In this document: piece after piece, positions 1 through 8,266 of the stretch
How the letters are laid out: each line of letters starts with the position of its first letter
Position numbering within the stretch: position 1 is the first letter of the stretch
NCBI RefSeq assembly: GCF_900090295.1
Contig: NZ_LT607753.1
Coordinates: forward strand, 1,860,001 to 1,924,000
DNA from: Micromonospora coxensis
GTDB taxonomy: Bacteria; Actinomycetota; Actinomycetes; Mycobacteriales; Micromonosporaceae
Length of the DNA: 64,000 nt
Direction of reading: 5' to 3'
Position numbers and translations under genes: made by a program
Notes under the pieces: model-generated
Databases searched by the model: none
Told to the model about the DNA's origin: nothing
The model's input: the letters and a program-made list of their open reading frames with translations, nothing else

Positions 1-1473
1 CCGGGCGGCCCGCAGCGGCTCGGCGTCGGCGTCGACCTCGGCCAGCGCCGCCCGGGCGAGGGTGATCGCCCGGCCGTAGTCGCCGGCCGTGGTGGCCGCG
101 TCCAGCGTCTCCTCCAGCACGGCCAGGTGGTCCATGCCGAGCCGGTCGGCGGCGTCGGGCACCAGCTCCCACAGCTCCAGCACCCGTTCCAGCAGCCGGC
201 TCTGCTCCGCGTACGCGTACCGGTCGGCGGCGGCGCGGGCCGCCACCCGGGCGGCGAGCAGGGCCCGGGGGTGGTCGTGGGCGGCGTACCAGTGGTGGGC
301 GATCTCGGCCGGGGCGCGACCGGCGGCGACGAGCTGCGGCTGCGCCTCGATGGCGGCGGCGTACCGGGCGTGCAGCCGGGCGTGCTCGCCGGGCAGCAGC
401 TCGTCGTGGACCGCCTCGCGGACCAGGGCGTGCCGGAACTCGTAGTCGCCCTCCGGATCGGCGACGACGAGCTGGGCGGCGACGGCGGCGCGCAGCGCGT
501 CCTCCAGCTCGGGCTCGGGCAGGCCGGCGACCTCGGCGAGGAGCTGGTGGGCGAAGCGGGTGCCTCCGGCGGCGGCGATGCGCAGCACCCGCTGGGCGGC
601 GTCGGGGAGCCGGTCGACCCGGGCGAGCAGCAGGTCGCGCAGGGTCTCCGGCAGGGTGGCGCAGCCGACCGGGTCGCCGGCCGCGGCCAGCTCCTCGATG
701 AAGAACGGGTTGCCCTGGGTGCGCTCGTGCACGTCGTCGACGGCGCGGGTCGCCGGCTCGGCCCCGAGCAGGTCGGCGAGGATGGCGGCGGTGCCGTCCC
801 GGTCGAGGCGGCCCAGCTCGATGCGCTCGACGCCGCGGGCCCGGTCCAGCTCGGCGAGGAACGGGCGCAGCGGGTGCCCCCGGTGCAGCTCGTCGGTTCG
901 GTAGGTGCAGACCAGCAGCATCCGGGCGGTGCGGGCGGCCCGGACCAGGAAGCCGATCAGGTCCCGGGTGGAGCGGTCGGCCCAGTGCAGGTCCTCGATC
1001 ACCAGCACCAGCGGCCGGGCCGTGGCGAGCCGGTGGAACAGCTCTCCCACCAGGTCGAACAGGTAGCCCCGGGGGGTGTCCGACAGAGCCGGGCCGGGTG
1101 GCGCGGCGGCCACCGCCGGCACCCGGGCCAGTTCCGGCAGCAGGCGGGCGAACTCCGGCTCGTACCCGGAGAAGACGGCGGGGCCGTCGCGGCGCAGCAC
1201 CTCGCGCAGCGCGGCGGCGAACGGCGCGAAGGGCAGGCCGGCCTCGCCCAGTTCCAGGCACTGCCCGACGAGGAGCCGGTCGCCGCCTGCGGTGACCAGG
1301 GCGCCGAACTCCTCCAGCAGGCGGGTCTTGCCGACCCCGGCCTCCCCGCCGACCAGCACGGTGCCGGCCTGCCCGGCCCGGGCGCGGGCCAGGGCGGCGC
1401 GCAGCGACCCGAGCTCGTCCTGCCGGCCGACGAGGACGGTGCTGGCGGCGCGTACGGTCACGGCGTCGAGCAT
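1..1473 (-). CDS. Large ATP-binding (MalT/LuxR-type) transcriptional regulator, N-terminal part, cut by window edge
   Basis: 491 codons are open from the left edge to an ATG at 1473. The protein begins MLDAVTVRAAS and continues to a Walker A motif (GGEAGVGKTRLLEE, about residues 39-52), a Walker B-like LVLVIEDLHWADRST and a TYRTDE segment. This is the STAND/AAA layout of large actinobacterial regulators that end in a LuxR-type HTH; that C-terminus lies outside the window. The frame stays open upstream of 1473 as an Ala/Pro/Thr-rich stretch back to a GTG at 1683, which overlaps the stop of the 56-aa gene as GTGA. So the protein may carry a further 70-residue linker at its N-terminus. GGGAG before 1473 favours the shorter start. 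Signal and target genes cannot be read from sequence. Confidence 0.85.
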   Translation of the reverse strand, partial: MLDAVTVRAASTVLVGRQDELGSLRAALARARAGQAGTVLVGGEAGVGKTRLLEEFGALVTAGGDRLLVGQCLELGEAGLPFAPFAAALREVLRRDGPAVFSGYEPEFARLLPELARVPAVAAAPPGPALSDTPRGYLFDLVGELFHRLATARPLVLVIEDLHWADRSTRDLIGFLVRAARTARMLLVCTYRTDELHRGHPLRPFLAELDRARGVERIELGRLDRDGTAAILADLLGAEPATRAVDDVHERTQGNPFFIEELAAAGDPVGCATLPETLRDLLLARVDRLPDAAQRVLRIAAAGGTRFAHQLLAEVAGLPEPELEDALRAAVAAQLVVADPEGDYEFRHALVREAVHDELLPGEHARLHARYAAAIEAQPQLVAAGRAPAEIAHHWYAAHDHPRALLAARVAARAAADRYAYAEQSRLLERVLELWELVPDAADRLGMDHLAVLEETLDAATTAGDYGRAITLARAALAEVDADAEPLRAAR

Positions 1474-1679
1474 GCCACGTGCGCTCCCGGCGCCGCCCCC
1501 GCCGGCCGGTCGGTGCGGGTCGGCCCGGTCGGCGGTCGGTGCGGTGACAGCCGCCGGGCCGGCGGCGGGGGGCACGACGACCGTGGCCCCGGCCGGTGGG
1601 GCCGGGGCCACGGTCGGGCCGGAGGCGGCGGTCGGCCCACCGGTACGGGTGGGGGCCGCCGCCGGGGGCGGGGCCGGGG

Positions 1680-1850
1680 TCACCGGCGGGCGGCGTCGGT
1701 GCGGCCGGGACGCTGCCGTCGGCTCAGCCAGCCGCGGGCGTGCCGACGCGGCAGGGACCGGGCGAGCCGGTCCGCCTCGGCGTCGGCCCGCAGCTCGGCC
1801 GCGTGGCTGCGGTGCAGGGAGAGGAGGAAGTCTGCGTCGTTGCCGAACAT
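1680..1850 (-). CDS. Small basic hypothetical protein, 56 aa
   Basis: The start ATG at 1850 has an excellent ribosome site (GAAGGAG, about 7 nt spacing). The product begins MFGNDADFLLSLHRSHAAE and is an amphipathic helix followed by a very basic Arg-rich tail, with no membrane segment or signal peptide. It looks like the short Micromonospora proteins with a LHRSHAAELRADA helix, which I know only as hypothetical. It lies directly upstream of the large ATPase regulator on the same strand, and its TGA overlaps a possible GTG start of that gene, so the two may be translated together. Function unknown. Confidence 0.65.
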   Translation of the reverse strand: MFGNDADFLLSLHRSHAAELRADAEADRLARSLPRRHARGWLSRRQRPGRTDAARR

Positions 1851-2033
1851 GTCGGGCTCCTTCGGATCGTCGTCGTTCGCTGACACCGACTCTGCGCGCG
1901 AAGGTGGCCCCGGGGCATGGGTGCGCCGCCTGATCTTCGGCTGTCGACCCTCCTTACCCGGGCGGCCACCGGCCACCGGAGCGACGTAAGGTACTCAGCC
2001 GGCCTGCGGATCAACCGGGCGTGCGGCGACCAC

Positions 2034-2039
2034 TAGACT
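2034..2039 (+). promoter_or_regulatory. -10 hexamer TAGACT of a probable leaderless promoter
   Basis: TAGACT ends 7 nt before the ATG of the DUF4191 gene at 2047, and no Shine-Dalgarno sequence lies between them. Transcription would start at or next to the start codon. Confidence 0.6.
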
Positions 2040-2046
2040 CTGCGGC

Positions 2047-2736
2047 ATGGCAAAGCCCCAGGAGAAGGTCTCGTTCGGCCAGCGGCTGAAGCAGATCGGG
2101 ATGGTGTTCAAGTTCACCGCCAAGCAGGACAGGTGGTTCGCGCCGCTGGTCGCCGGCGCGGTGCTGATCCCGCTCGCGCTCACCGTGGTCGCGGTGATCC
2201 TGTGGGGCTGGCTCTGGCTGCCGCTGGGCATCCTGTTCACCCTGCTCGCCGTGCTGATCGTGCTCAACCTGCGGTCCAACGCCGCGATGATGAACGCGGC
2301 GGAGGGGCAGCCCGGCGCGGCCGCCCAGATCATGGAGAGCATGCGCGGCGACTGGCGGGTCACTCCGGCGGTCAACTCGACCACCCAGATGGACATGGTC
2401 CACCTGGTGATCGGGCGGCCCGGCGTGATCCTGCTCGCCGAGGGCAACCCGCAGCGGGTGCGGGGCCTGCTCGGCCAGGAGAAGCGCCGGCTGGCGAAGG
2501 TGATCGGCAACGCCCCGCTGCACGACTACGTGATCGGCCAGGGCGAGGGTGAGCTGCCGGTCCGCAAGCTGCGGATGACCCTGATGCGGCTGCCGCGCGC
2601 CCTCAGCGGCAAGGACGTCAACTCGCTGGACAAGCGACTCAAGGCGCTGACCGCCCGGCCGCAGATGCCCAAGGGCGCGATCCCGAAGAACATGCGGCCG
2701 CCGCGCGGCGCGTTCCGCCAGTCGCGGGGCCGCTGA
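2047..2736 (+). CDS. DUF4191 family integral membrane protein
   Basis: 229 aa. A basic cytoplasmic N-terminus (MAKPQEKVSFGQRLKQIG) is followed by two close hydrophobic helices (about residues 33-53 and 56-73) and a long soluble C-terminal domain containing GRPGVILLAEG and a basic tail (PKNMRPPRGAFRQSRGR). This is the layout of DUF4191, the family of M. tuberculosis Rv2219, which also lies just upstream of an RDD gene and glnA1. The biochemical role of the family is unknown. Translation probably starts on a leaderless mRNA, since TAGACT sits 7 nt before the ATG. The gene converges on the RDD gene across a strong hairpin. Confidence 0.88.
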   Translation: MAKPQEKVSFGQRLKQIGMVFKFTAKQDRWFAPLVAGAVLIPLALTVVAVILWGWLWLPLGILFTLLAVLIVLNLRSNAAMMNAAEGQPGAAAQIMESMRGDWRVTPAVNSTTQMDMVHLVIGRPGVILLAEGNPQRVRGLLGQEKRRLAKVIGNAPLHDYVIGQGEGELPVRKLRMTLMRLPRALSGKDVNSLDKRLKALTARPQMPKGAIPKNMRPPRGAFRQSRGR

Positions 2737-2752
2737 CCCGAGACGTACGCGA

Positions 2753-2780
2753 GGAGCCGGGCCCGGTCGGGCCCGGCTCC
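2753..2780. terminator. Bidirectional terminator hairpin
   Basis: A perfect 12-bp stem (GGAGCCGGGCCC / GGGCCCGGCTCC) with a 4-nt loop lies between the convergent DUF4191 and RDD genes. It can act for both strands; on the plus strand it is followed by only a short TTCC. Confidence 0.75.
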
Positions 2781-2795
2781 TTCCGTACGTGCGCC

Positions 2796-3197
2796 TCAGG
2801 GGCGGGGGGCGGCGACGACGACCGCGCCGGTGAGGCGGTCGTGCAGGCCCCGACGGTGCGCGTCCATCAGCAGGGCGGGCACGACCAGGGCGAGCAGCAG
2901 GCCGCGCAGCAGGGCCCGGGCCAGCCCGATCCGGCCGCCGTCGACCCAGGCCACGCAGCGGATCCGGGTGATCCACATGCCGGGGGTCTGGGCGAACAGG
3001 CCGAGGAAGAAGCCGTACTCGACGATCAGCACCAGCACCGGGGCCCAGCCGTCGCGCACCGGGTCGGCGAAGAAGTTGGACACCAGCAGGCAGAGCACCC
3101 AGTCGATCACCAGCGCGCCGAAGCGACGACCGAGGCTCGGCGGGGTGAAGGAGGGGTCCGCGGCGGGCGGCACCGGTACGGCGGCGGGGTTGCTCAC
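2796..3197 (-). CDS. RDD family membrane protein
   Basis: 133 aa, starting with GTG at 3197. After a Pro/Ala-rich N-terminus the sequence reads SLGRRFGALVIDWVLCLLVS, carrying the Arg and Asp of the RDD signature, then QTPGMWITRIRCV in the middle and a third hydrophobic segment (RALLRGLLLALVVPALLMD) ending in HDRLTGAVVV. Three membrane helices are expected. RDD proteins are small membrane proteins, some linked to cation exchange, but substrate is unknown here. The position before glnA1 matches Rv2219A in M. tuberculosis. The gene is divergent from glnA1, and a TACCCT hexamer 7 nt before the GTG suggests a leaderless mRNA. Confidence 0.87.
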   Translation of the reverse strand: MSNPAAVPVPPAADPSFTPPSLGRRFGALVIDWVLCLLVSNFFADPVRDGWAPVLVLIVEYGFFLGLFAQTPGMWITRIRCVAWVDGGRIGLARALLRGLLLALVVPALLMDAHRRGLHDRLTGAVVVAAPRP

Positions 3198-3204
3198 AGC
3201 GGTC

Positions 3205-3210
3205 AGGGTA
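3205..3210 (-). promoter_or_regulatory. -10 hexamer TACCCT of a probable leaderless promoter
   Basis: Read on the minus strand, TACCCT ends 7 nt before the GTG start of the RDD gene, with no Shine-Dalgarno sequence. Confidence 0.45.
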
Positions 3211-3399
3211 GCGAGGACGGGGTCCGGGGCCCGGCCGGAGGCGGTCGCCCGGGGTGTCCGTCACGGTCCGACCGGGTCGTCGGCGCGGGTCGAGGAATCG
3301 GGCCAACCACATCAATCTGCGATACACCGCCCCAGCCGGTATCGTCCGAACGGAGATCCGGGGACGACTGAGCGGCCCAGATGACGCTCCGCGAGCGAC

Positions 3400-3437
3400 G
3401 TAACACGGCGGAAACAGAGGAGACACGGCCGGGCAAC
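3400..3437 (+). promoter_or_regulatory. GlnR box upstream of glnA1
   Basis: GTAAC-n6-GAAAC-n6-GACAC-n6-GCAAC, with each of the four half-sites exactly 11 nt apart. The actinobacterial GlnR consensus is GTnAC-n6-GAAAC repeated twice, so only two defined bases differ. The first pair (3400-3415) is a perfect match. It lies 58-95 nt before the glnA1 GTG. glnA is a known direct GlnR target in Streptomyces, so nitrogen control of this glnA1 by GlnR is expected. Confidence 0.8.
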
Positions 3438-3494
3438 CCTGCGGCCATACCGTCGCCAGTGCCAAGCCCCGGAGTGGACGTGCCAGGAGGACGT

Positions 3495-4919
3495 GTGTTT
3501 GCCAATCCCGAGGAACTCCTGCGATACCTCAAGAACGAGGACGTGAAGTTCGTCGACGTACGTTTCTGTGACCTGCCCGGCGTGATGCAGCACTTCAACC
3601 TGCCGGTGGAGTCCTTCGACGACAGCGTCTTCACCGACGGCCTCGCGTTCGACGGCTCGTCGATCCGTGGCTTCCAGGCGATCCACGAGTCGGACATGCT
3701 CCTGCTCCCGGACGTCGCGAGTGCCTTCATCGACCCGTTCCGCGCGCAGAAGACCCTCGCGCTGAACTTCTTCATCCACGACCCGTTCACCCGTGAGGCG
3801 TACTCCCGGGACCCGCGCAACGTGGCGAAGAAGGCCGAGGCGTACCTGGCGGCCAGCGGCATCGCCGACACCGCCTACTTCGGCGCCGAGGCGGAGTTCT
3901 ACATCTTCGACTCGATCCGCCACGAGACGTCGGCGCACCAGTCGTTCTACTACATCGACTCGATCGAGGGCGCCTGGAACACCGGCCGGGTCGAGGAGGG
4001 CGGCAACCGCGGCTACAAGACCGCCTACAAGGGCGGCTACTTCCCGGTGCCGCCGGTGGACCACTACGCCGACCTGCGCGACGGCATGGTCCGCCGCCTG
4101 GTCGACGCCGGCTTCACCGTCGAGCGCTCGCACCACGAGGTCGGCACCGCCGGGCAGTCGGAGATCAACTACAAGTTCTCCACCCTGCTGCACTCCGCCG
4201 ACCAGCTCCAGCTCTTCAAGTACCTGATCAAGAACGAGGCCTGGGCGCAGGGCAAGACCGCCACGTTCATGCCCAAGCCGCTCTTCGGCGACAACGGCTC
4301 CGGCATGCACACCCACCAGAGCCTCTGGCTCAACGGCGAGCCGCTGTTCTACGACGAGACCGGCTACGCCGGCCTGTCCGACATGGCCCGCTGGTACATC
4401 GGTGGTCTGCTGCACCACGCCCCGTCGCTGCTGGCCTTCACCAACCCGACGGTCAACTCGTACCGCCGCCTGGTGCCGGGCTTCGAGGCGCCGGTCAACC
4501 TGGTCTACTCGCAGCGCAACCGCTCCGCGTGCACCCGGATCCCGGTCACCGGCAGCAACCCGAAGGCCAAGCGGGTCGAGTTCCGGGTGCCGGACCCGTC
4601 CAGCAACCCGTACCTCGCCTTCTCGGCGATGATGATGGCCGGCCTGGACGGCATCAAGAACAAGATCGAGCCCCCGGCGCCGATCGACAAGGACCTGTAC
4701 GACCTGCCGCCGGAGGAGTGGGGCGACGTCAAGCAGGTGCCGGGCTCGCTGCCGGAGGTGCTCGACGCGCTCGAGGCCGACCACGACTACCTGCTCGACG
4801 GCGGCGTCTTCACGCCCGACCTGATCTCCACCTGGGTCAGCTGGAAGCGGGCCAACGAGGTCGACCCGGTGCGCCTGCGCCCGACCCCGCACGAGTTCGC
4901 GATGTACTTCGACTGCTGA
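3495..4919 (+). CDS. glnA1: Type I glutamine synthetase GlnA1 (adenylylatable, GSI-beta)
   Basis: 474 aa, the usual length of actinobacterial GlnA1. It makes glutamine from glutamate, ammonia and ATP in the cytoplasm as a dodecamer. The start is the GTG at 3495, preceded by AGGAGG and giving [13 protein letters not shown], the conserved N-terminus; the frame is open further upstream but that part is not family sequence. Visible motifs are DGSSIRGFQ, the metal site [10 protein letters not shown], the ATP-binding [22 protein letters not shown] and the adenylylation loop [10 protein letters not shown] with Tyr about 402. That tyrosine is the site modified by GlnE, whose gene lies 7.7 kb away. 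A GlnR box precedes the gene and a strong hairpin follows it, so it is probably monocistronic. Confidence 0.97.
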   Translation: MFANPEELLRYLKNEDVKFVDVRFCDLPGVMQHFNLPVESFDDSVFTDGLAFDGSSIRGFQAIHESDMLLLPDVASAFIDPFRAQKTLALNFFIHDPFTREAYSRDPRNVAKKAEAYLAASGIADTAYFGAEAEFYIFDSIRHETSAHQSFYYIDSIEGAWNTGRVEEGGNRGYKTAYKGGYFPVPPVDHYADLRDGMVRRLVDAGFTVERSHHEVGTAGQSEINYKFSTLLHSADQLQLFKYLIKNEAWAQGKTATFMPKPLFGDNGSGMHTHQSLWLNGEPLFYDETGYAGLSDMARWYIGGLLHHAPSLLAFTNPTVNSYRRLVPGFEAPVNLVYSQRNRSACTRIPVTGSNPKAKRVEFRVPDPSSNPYLAFSAMMMAGLDGIKNKIEPPAPIDKDLYDLPPEEWGDVKQVPGSLPEVLDALEADHDYLLDGGVFTPDLISTWVSWKRANEVDPVRLRPTPHEFAMYFDC

Positions 4920-4950
4920 GCAGTCGTCGGACGCACGTTCCACCAGCACC

Positions 4951-4987
4951 GGCCGGGCCGGCTCCGCTCCGCGGGGCCGGCCCGGCC
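4951..4987 (+). terminator. glnA1 terminator hairpin
   Basis: A 15-bp GC-rich stem (4951-4965 with 4973-4987, one G-T pair) and a 7-nt loop start 32 nt after the glnA1 stop. The remaining bases up to 5160 are GC-rich and show no credible gene; the next gene converges from the other strand. Confidence 0.7.
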
Positions 4988-5160
4988 GCGTCGTGCCCGG
5001 CCCGGTGCGCGCCCCGTTCGCCGGCGGGGACCGCTCGCCGGCCCGTGTGTGAGGGTGCCCGCCCCGGCTGCCTCGTGCCCGGCCCCGCGCGCCGGCCCGA
5101 CCCCGCGCGCCGGCCCGGTCCCGTGTGCCCGCTCCCTGTGCGCGGCCGGTCCCGGTCGGA

Positions 5161-6807
5161 TCAGGCCGGGCCGGGCGCGTGCGGGCGGCGCAGCGTCCGG
5201 ACCGCCACTACCGCCAGTGCCAGCAGCAGCGCCGTCATCGCGATCGCCCCCGGCGCCTTGGAGTAACGGGCCAGCGAGGCGCCGTCCGGCAGGGTGAGGA
5301 AGGCGGCGACCGCGCAGGGCAGCGTGAACCAGGTGGTCCGGGTCGCCGAGACCGCCAGCACCAGCAGCGGCCAGGTGGCGTACCAGGGGTACAGCACGGG
5401 GGCCAGGGCCACCGTGGCGGCCAGCGCGACGCCCGCCGCGACGAGGGCGGTACGCGGGCGTACGGCGGGGTCCGGCCGGGCGTCGTCGCGCCCGCGCAGC
5501 GCCACCCGGGCCCGCCACCAGAGCGCCACCAGCAGCACCGCCAGGAGCACCAGTCCGACCGCCCGGGTCACCGGCACCGCGCCCGGCTCGCGGCCGGCCA
5601 GCTCGCCGAGGTAGTCCACGACGAAGCCGACGGCGGTCGGGGGCGAGGTCCACTGCTGCGAGTCACCACTGCGGGCCAACCCGCCGATCCAGCCCAACCC
5701 CAGCCCGGAGAGGACGGGGACCCCCACCAGCGCGGCCACCGCCCCGCCGGCCAGCAGGCCACCGTCGCGCCAGAGCGCCCGGACGGTGTGCCGGCCGCGC
5801 ACCGCGGCCAGCGCCGCGAAGGGCAGCACCACCACCGCCGTCGCCTTCACCGCCACCGCCAGGCCGAGCAGCACCCCGGCGACCAGCAGCGCACCCGGCC
5901 GCCCCGGGGCGAGCAGCCCGCGCAGCCTCCCGACGGCCGGCGGCACACCCGGCCCCCCGACCGCAGCCGCCGCGCCCGGTCTCCCAGGGGCCGGCGACGC
6001 ACCCAATCTCCCGGCGGCCGGCGACGCACCCGATCTCCCGGCCGGTGACCCGGGCGGATCCCCGGCGGCCGGCGGTGCGGGCGACCCGGCGGGCAGCCGG
6101 ACCAGCACCAGCAGGCCGAGCAGGAGCAGCCCCAGCATCACCGCGTCGTTGTGCGCGCCGGCGACCAGGTGCACCCCGACCAGCGGGCTGGCCAGCCCGA
6201 GCCAGGCCGCGCGACGGGTCGGCACGCCGCAGGCCCGGGCCAGCCCCGGCAGGCAGCACGCGGCCAGCAGCACCCCGGCCAGGGCCAGCGACCGCAGCAG
6301 CGCCAGCGTGCCGAGCAGTCCGCCGCCGAGGGTGGCGGCCAGCGCCGCCAGCAGCAGGAAGAGCGGCCCGTACGGGGCGGGGGTGTCCCGCCAGAGCGGC
6401 GCGACCGAGTCGACCCACGGGCAGCCGGCCGCCGCCACCCCGACCGTGTACGGGTCGCGCCCGGCGGCGTAGGCCCAGCCCTGGCAGGCGTACGAGTAGA
6501 CGTCCCGGCTGGCCAGTGGGGGCGCGACGAGCAGCGGCAGCAGCCACAGCCCGGCGGTGCGGTACGCCCACCGGGTCGACGGCGCGCCGTGCCGCAGGGA
6601 CCACCAGGCGCCGACCATCAGCGCGGTGCCGAGCAACCAGCAGCCCAGCGTCGCCGGGCCGTACGGCGCCGCGCCGGGGCCGGCCGAGGGCAGGTTCGGC
6701 AGCGCGCCGCCGAGCCACGCCGCCACGGTGAGCAGCACCGCTCCGGCCAGGCCGGTGTACCGGGCGGACCGGGCGCGGGCGTCGGACGGTGAGCCGGGCT
6801 CGGTCAC
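5161..6807 (-). CDS. MptB-like polyprenyl-phosphomannose-dependent alpha-(1->6)-mannosyltransferase (GT-C)
   Basis: 548 aa multi-pass membrane protein. The GTG at 6807 has a strong ribosome site (GAGGAGAGGT) and follows the upstream paralogue by 14 nt, so I use it and not the much longer open frame. Membrane helices alternate with GT-C family loops: LASRDVYSYACQG carries the conserved acid, WRDTPAPYGPLF and GAHNDAVMLG follow. MptA/MptB enzymes of actinobacteria lengthen alpha-1,6-mannan chains of lipomannan-type glycolipids using polyprenol-phosphate mannose. Residues about 235-300 are a Pro/Gly/Ala-rich insertion with a 27-bp tandem repeat that the neighbouring paralogue lacks. Acceptor and precise linkage are inferred only from family. 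Confidence 0.82.
   Translation of the reverse strand: MTEPGSPSDARARSARYTGLAGAVLLTVAAWLGGALPNLPSAGPGAAPYGPATLGCWLLGTALMVGAWWSLRHGAPSTRWAYRTAGLWLLPLLVAPPLASRDVYSYACQGWAYAAGRDPYTVGVAAAGCPWVDSVAPLWRDTPAPYGPLFLLLAALAATLGGGLLGTLALLRSLALAGVLLAACCLPGLARACGVPTRRAAWLGLASPLVGVHLVAGAHNDAVMLGLLLLGLLVLVRLPAGSPAPPAAGDPPGSPAGRSGASPAAGRLGASPAPGRPGAAAAVGGPGVPPAVGRLRGLLAPGRPGALLVAGVLLGLAVAVKATAVVVLPFAALAAVRGRHTVRALWRDGGLLAGGAVAALVGVPVLSGLGLGWIGGLARSGDSQQWTSPPTAVGFVVDYLGELAGREPGAVPVTRAVGLVLLAVLLVALWWRARVALRGRDDARPDPAVRPRTALVAAGVALAATVALAPVLYPWYATWPLLVLAVSATRTTWFTLPCAVAAFLTLPDGASLARYSKAPGAIAMTALLLALAVVAVRTLRRPHAPGPA
5991..6044. repeat. 27-bp imperfect tandem repeat inside the mannosyltransferase gene
   Basis: Two copies of a 27-nt unit (CCGGCGACGCACCC-ATCTCC...) lie at 5991-6017 and 6018-6044. 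They encode 9-residue units of a Pro/Ala/Gly-rich loop; related sequence continues on both sides. Confidence 0.7.
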
Positions 6808-6821
6808 CGGCGGACCTCTCC

Positions 6822-8231
6822 TCAGTCGGCGGGGGCCGGCCGACGAGCCGCCCGAGCCGACCGTACCAACCGCACGGCCACCACGATCACCAACAGCGTC
6901 ATCAGCGGCGCGCCCGGCATCTTGGTGTACCGGGCCAGGCCGGTGCCGTCGGCCAGCACCAGGAACGACGACACCAGCGCGACGAGGCCGAACCACCCGA
7001 TGCGGTGCGCCGTCGCGGCGAGCACGGTCAGCGGCCACACCCAGTACCAGGGGTGGAAGAGCGGGGCCAGGGCGACCGTCGCGGCGAGCGCCAGCCCGGC
7101 GTGCCACAGCGGATCCCGGGTGCGGGCCCGCCACCACAGCCAGACCAGCAGCACGGCGAGGACCAGCACGCCGATCGCCCGGGTCACCGGCAGGGCGTCG
7201 ACGTCCGCGCCGAACAGCGCCGCGACGTACCCGACGGTCTGCCCGACCGCGGTGGGCGGCGAGGTCCAGGCGATCACCAGGCCGCCCTGCTCCAGCCCGG
7301 CGATCCAGCCGAAGTCCAGGCCCGCGGCGAGGGTCGCGCCGACCACCGCGGCCAGCGCGCCGCCGGCCACCGGGCCGCCGTCGCGCAGCAGCCGTTTGAT
7401 CGAGTACGGCCCGGACATCGCGGCCAGGGCGGCGAAGGGCACCACGACCAGGGCGGTGACCTTCACCCCGCCGGCCAGGCCGAGCAGCACTCCCCCGGCC
7501 AGCAGCGGCCAGAAGCGCCCGGGGCGGGTCGCCACCACGGCCAGCCCGGCGATCAGCAGGCCCACCATCAGCGCGTCGTTGTGCGCGCCGGAGACCAGGT
7601 GCACGCCGACCAGCGGGGAGGCCAGCGCCAGCCAGAGCGCCCGTCCGACCGGCACCCCGCAGCGGCGGGCCAGCACCGGCAGGCAGGCGGCGGTGAGCGC
7701 GACGCCCGCCACCGCGACCAGCCGGAACAGCGCCATGCTGGCGTACAGGGAGCCGGTGGCGCCGACGATCGCGCCGGAGATCATCACGAACAGCGGCCCG
7801 TACGGCGCGGGGGTGTCCCGCCAGATGTACGAGATGGTGTCCAGCCAGGGGCAGGGCAGCGCGGAGACGCCCTGCTCGTACGGGTTGATCCCGGCCGCGT
7901 AGCTCGCGCCCTGGCAGCTGTACGCGTACACGTCCCGGCTGCCCAGCGGCGGCGCGACCAGCAGCGGGAGCAGCCAGAGCCCGGCGGTGACCAGCGCCCA
8001 CCGGGCCGACGGCACCCGCTCGCGCAGCGACCACCACGCCCCTGCCATCAACCCGGTCCCGACCAGCCAGCTCGCGATGATCAGCGGACCGTGCGGGCCC
8101 TGCCAGATGCTGACGGGGGTGGGGCGCAGCTCGCCGTCGGGCAACGCGCCGCCGAGGTACGCGGCGACGGCGAGCAGGACGGAACCGGCCAGTCCGGTCC
8201 AGCGCGAGAGGTGGTGAGGCACGTCGGACAT
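6822..8231 (-). CDS. MptB-like polyprenyl-phosphomannose-dependent alpha-(1->6)-mannosyltransferase (GT-C), upstream paralogue
   Basis: 469 aa, ATG at 8231. It aligns along its length with the next gene: LGSRDVYAYSCQG, IWRDTPAPYGPLF, ASPLVGVHLVSGAHND, WTSPPTAVG and LARYTKMPGAPLM recur in the same order. About a dozen hydrophobic helices are visible, typical of GT-C glycosyltransferases that use lipid-linked mannose on the outer face of the membrane. It lacks the long low-complexity loop of its paralogue. The two genes are 14 nt apart and surely cotranscribed. Only 35 nt separate this start from a divergent membrane protein gene, so the two promoters must overlap. Which of the two copies corresponds to mycobacterial MptB is not decidable by eye. 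Confidence 0.83.
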   Translation of the reverse strand: MSDVPHHLSRWTGLAGSVLLAVAAYLGGALPDGELRPTPVSIWQGPHGPLIIASWLVGTGLMAGAWWSLRERVPSARWALVTAGLWLLPLLVAPPLGSRDVYAYSCQGASYAAGINPYEQGVSALPCPWLDTISYIWRDTPAPYGPLFVMISGAIVGATGSLYASMALFRLVAVAGVALTAACLPVLARRCGVPVGRALWLALASPLVGVHLVSGAHNDALMVGLLIAGLAVVATRPGRFWPLLAGGVLLGLAGGVKVTALVVVPFAALAAMSGPYSIKRLLRDGGPVAGGALAAVVGATLAAGLDFGWIAGLEQGGLVIAWTSPPTAVGQTVGYVAALFGADVDALPVTRAIGVLVLAVLLVWLWWRARTRDPLWHAGLALAATVALAPLFHPWYWVWPLTVLAATAHRIGWFGLVALVSSFLVLADGTGLARYTKMPGAPLMTLLVIVVAVRLVRSARAARRPAPAD

Positions 8232-8266
8232 GCTGCCAGTACGGTGGTCGCGGACCGGAGGTGGGC

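Noticed and set aside
127..1989. 620-residue plus-strand open frame
   Set aside because: Antisense to the ATPase regulator, whose Walker motifs are clear on the minus strand. GC-rich third positions keep the opposite frames open.
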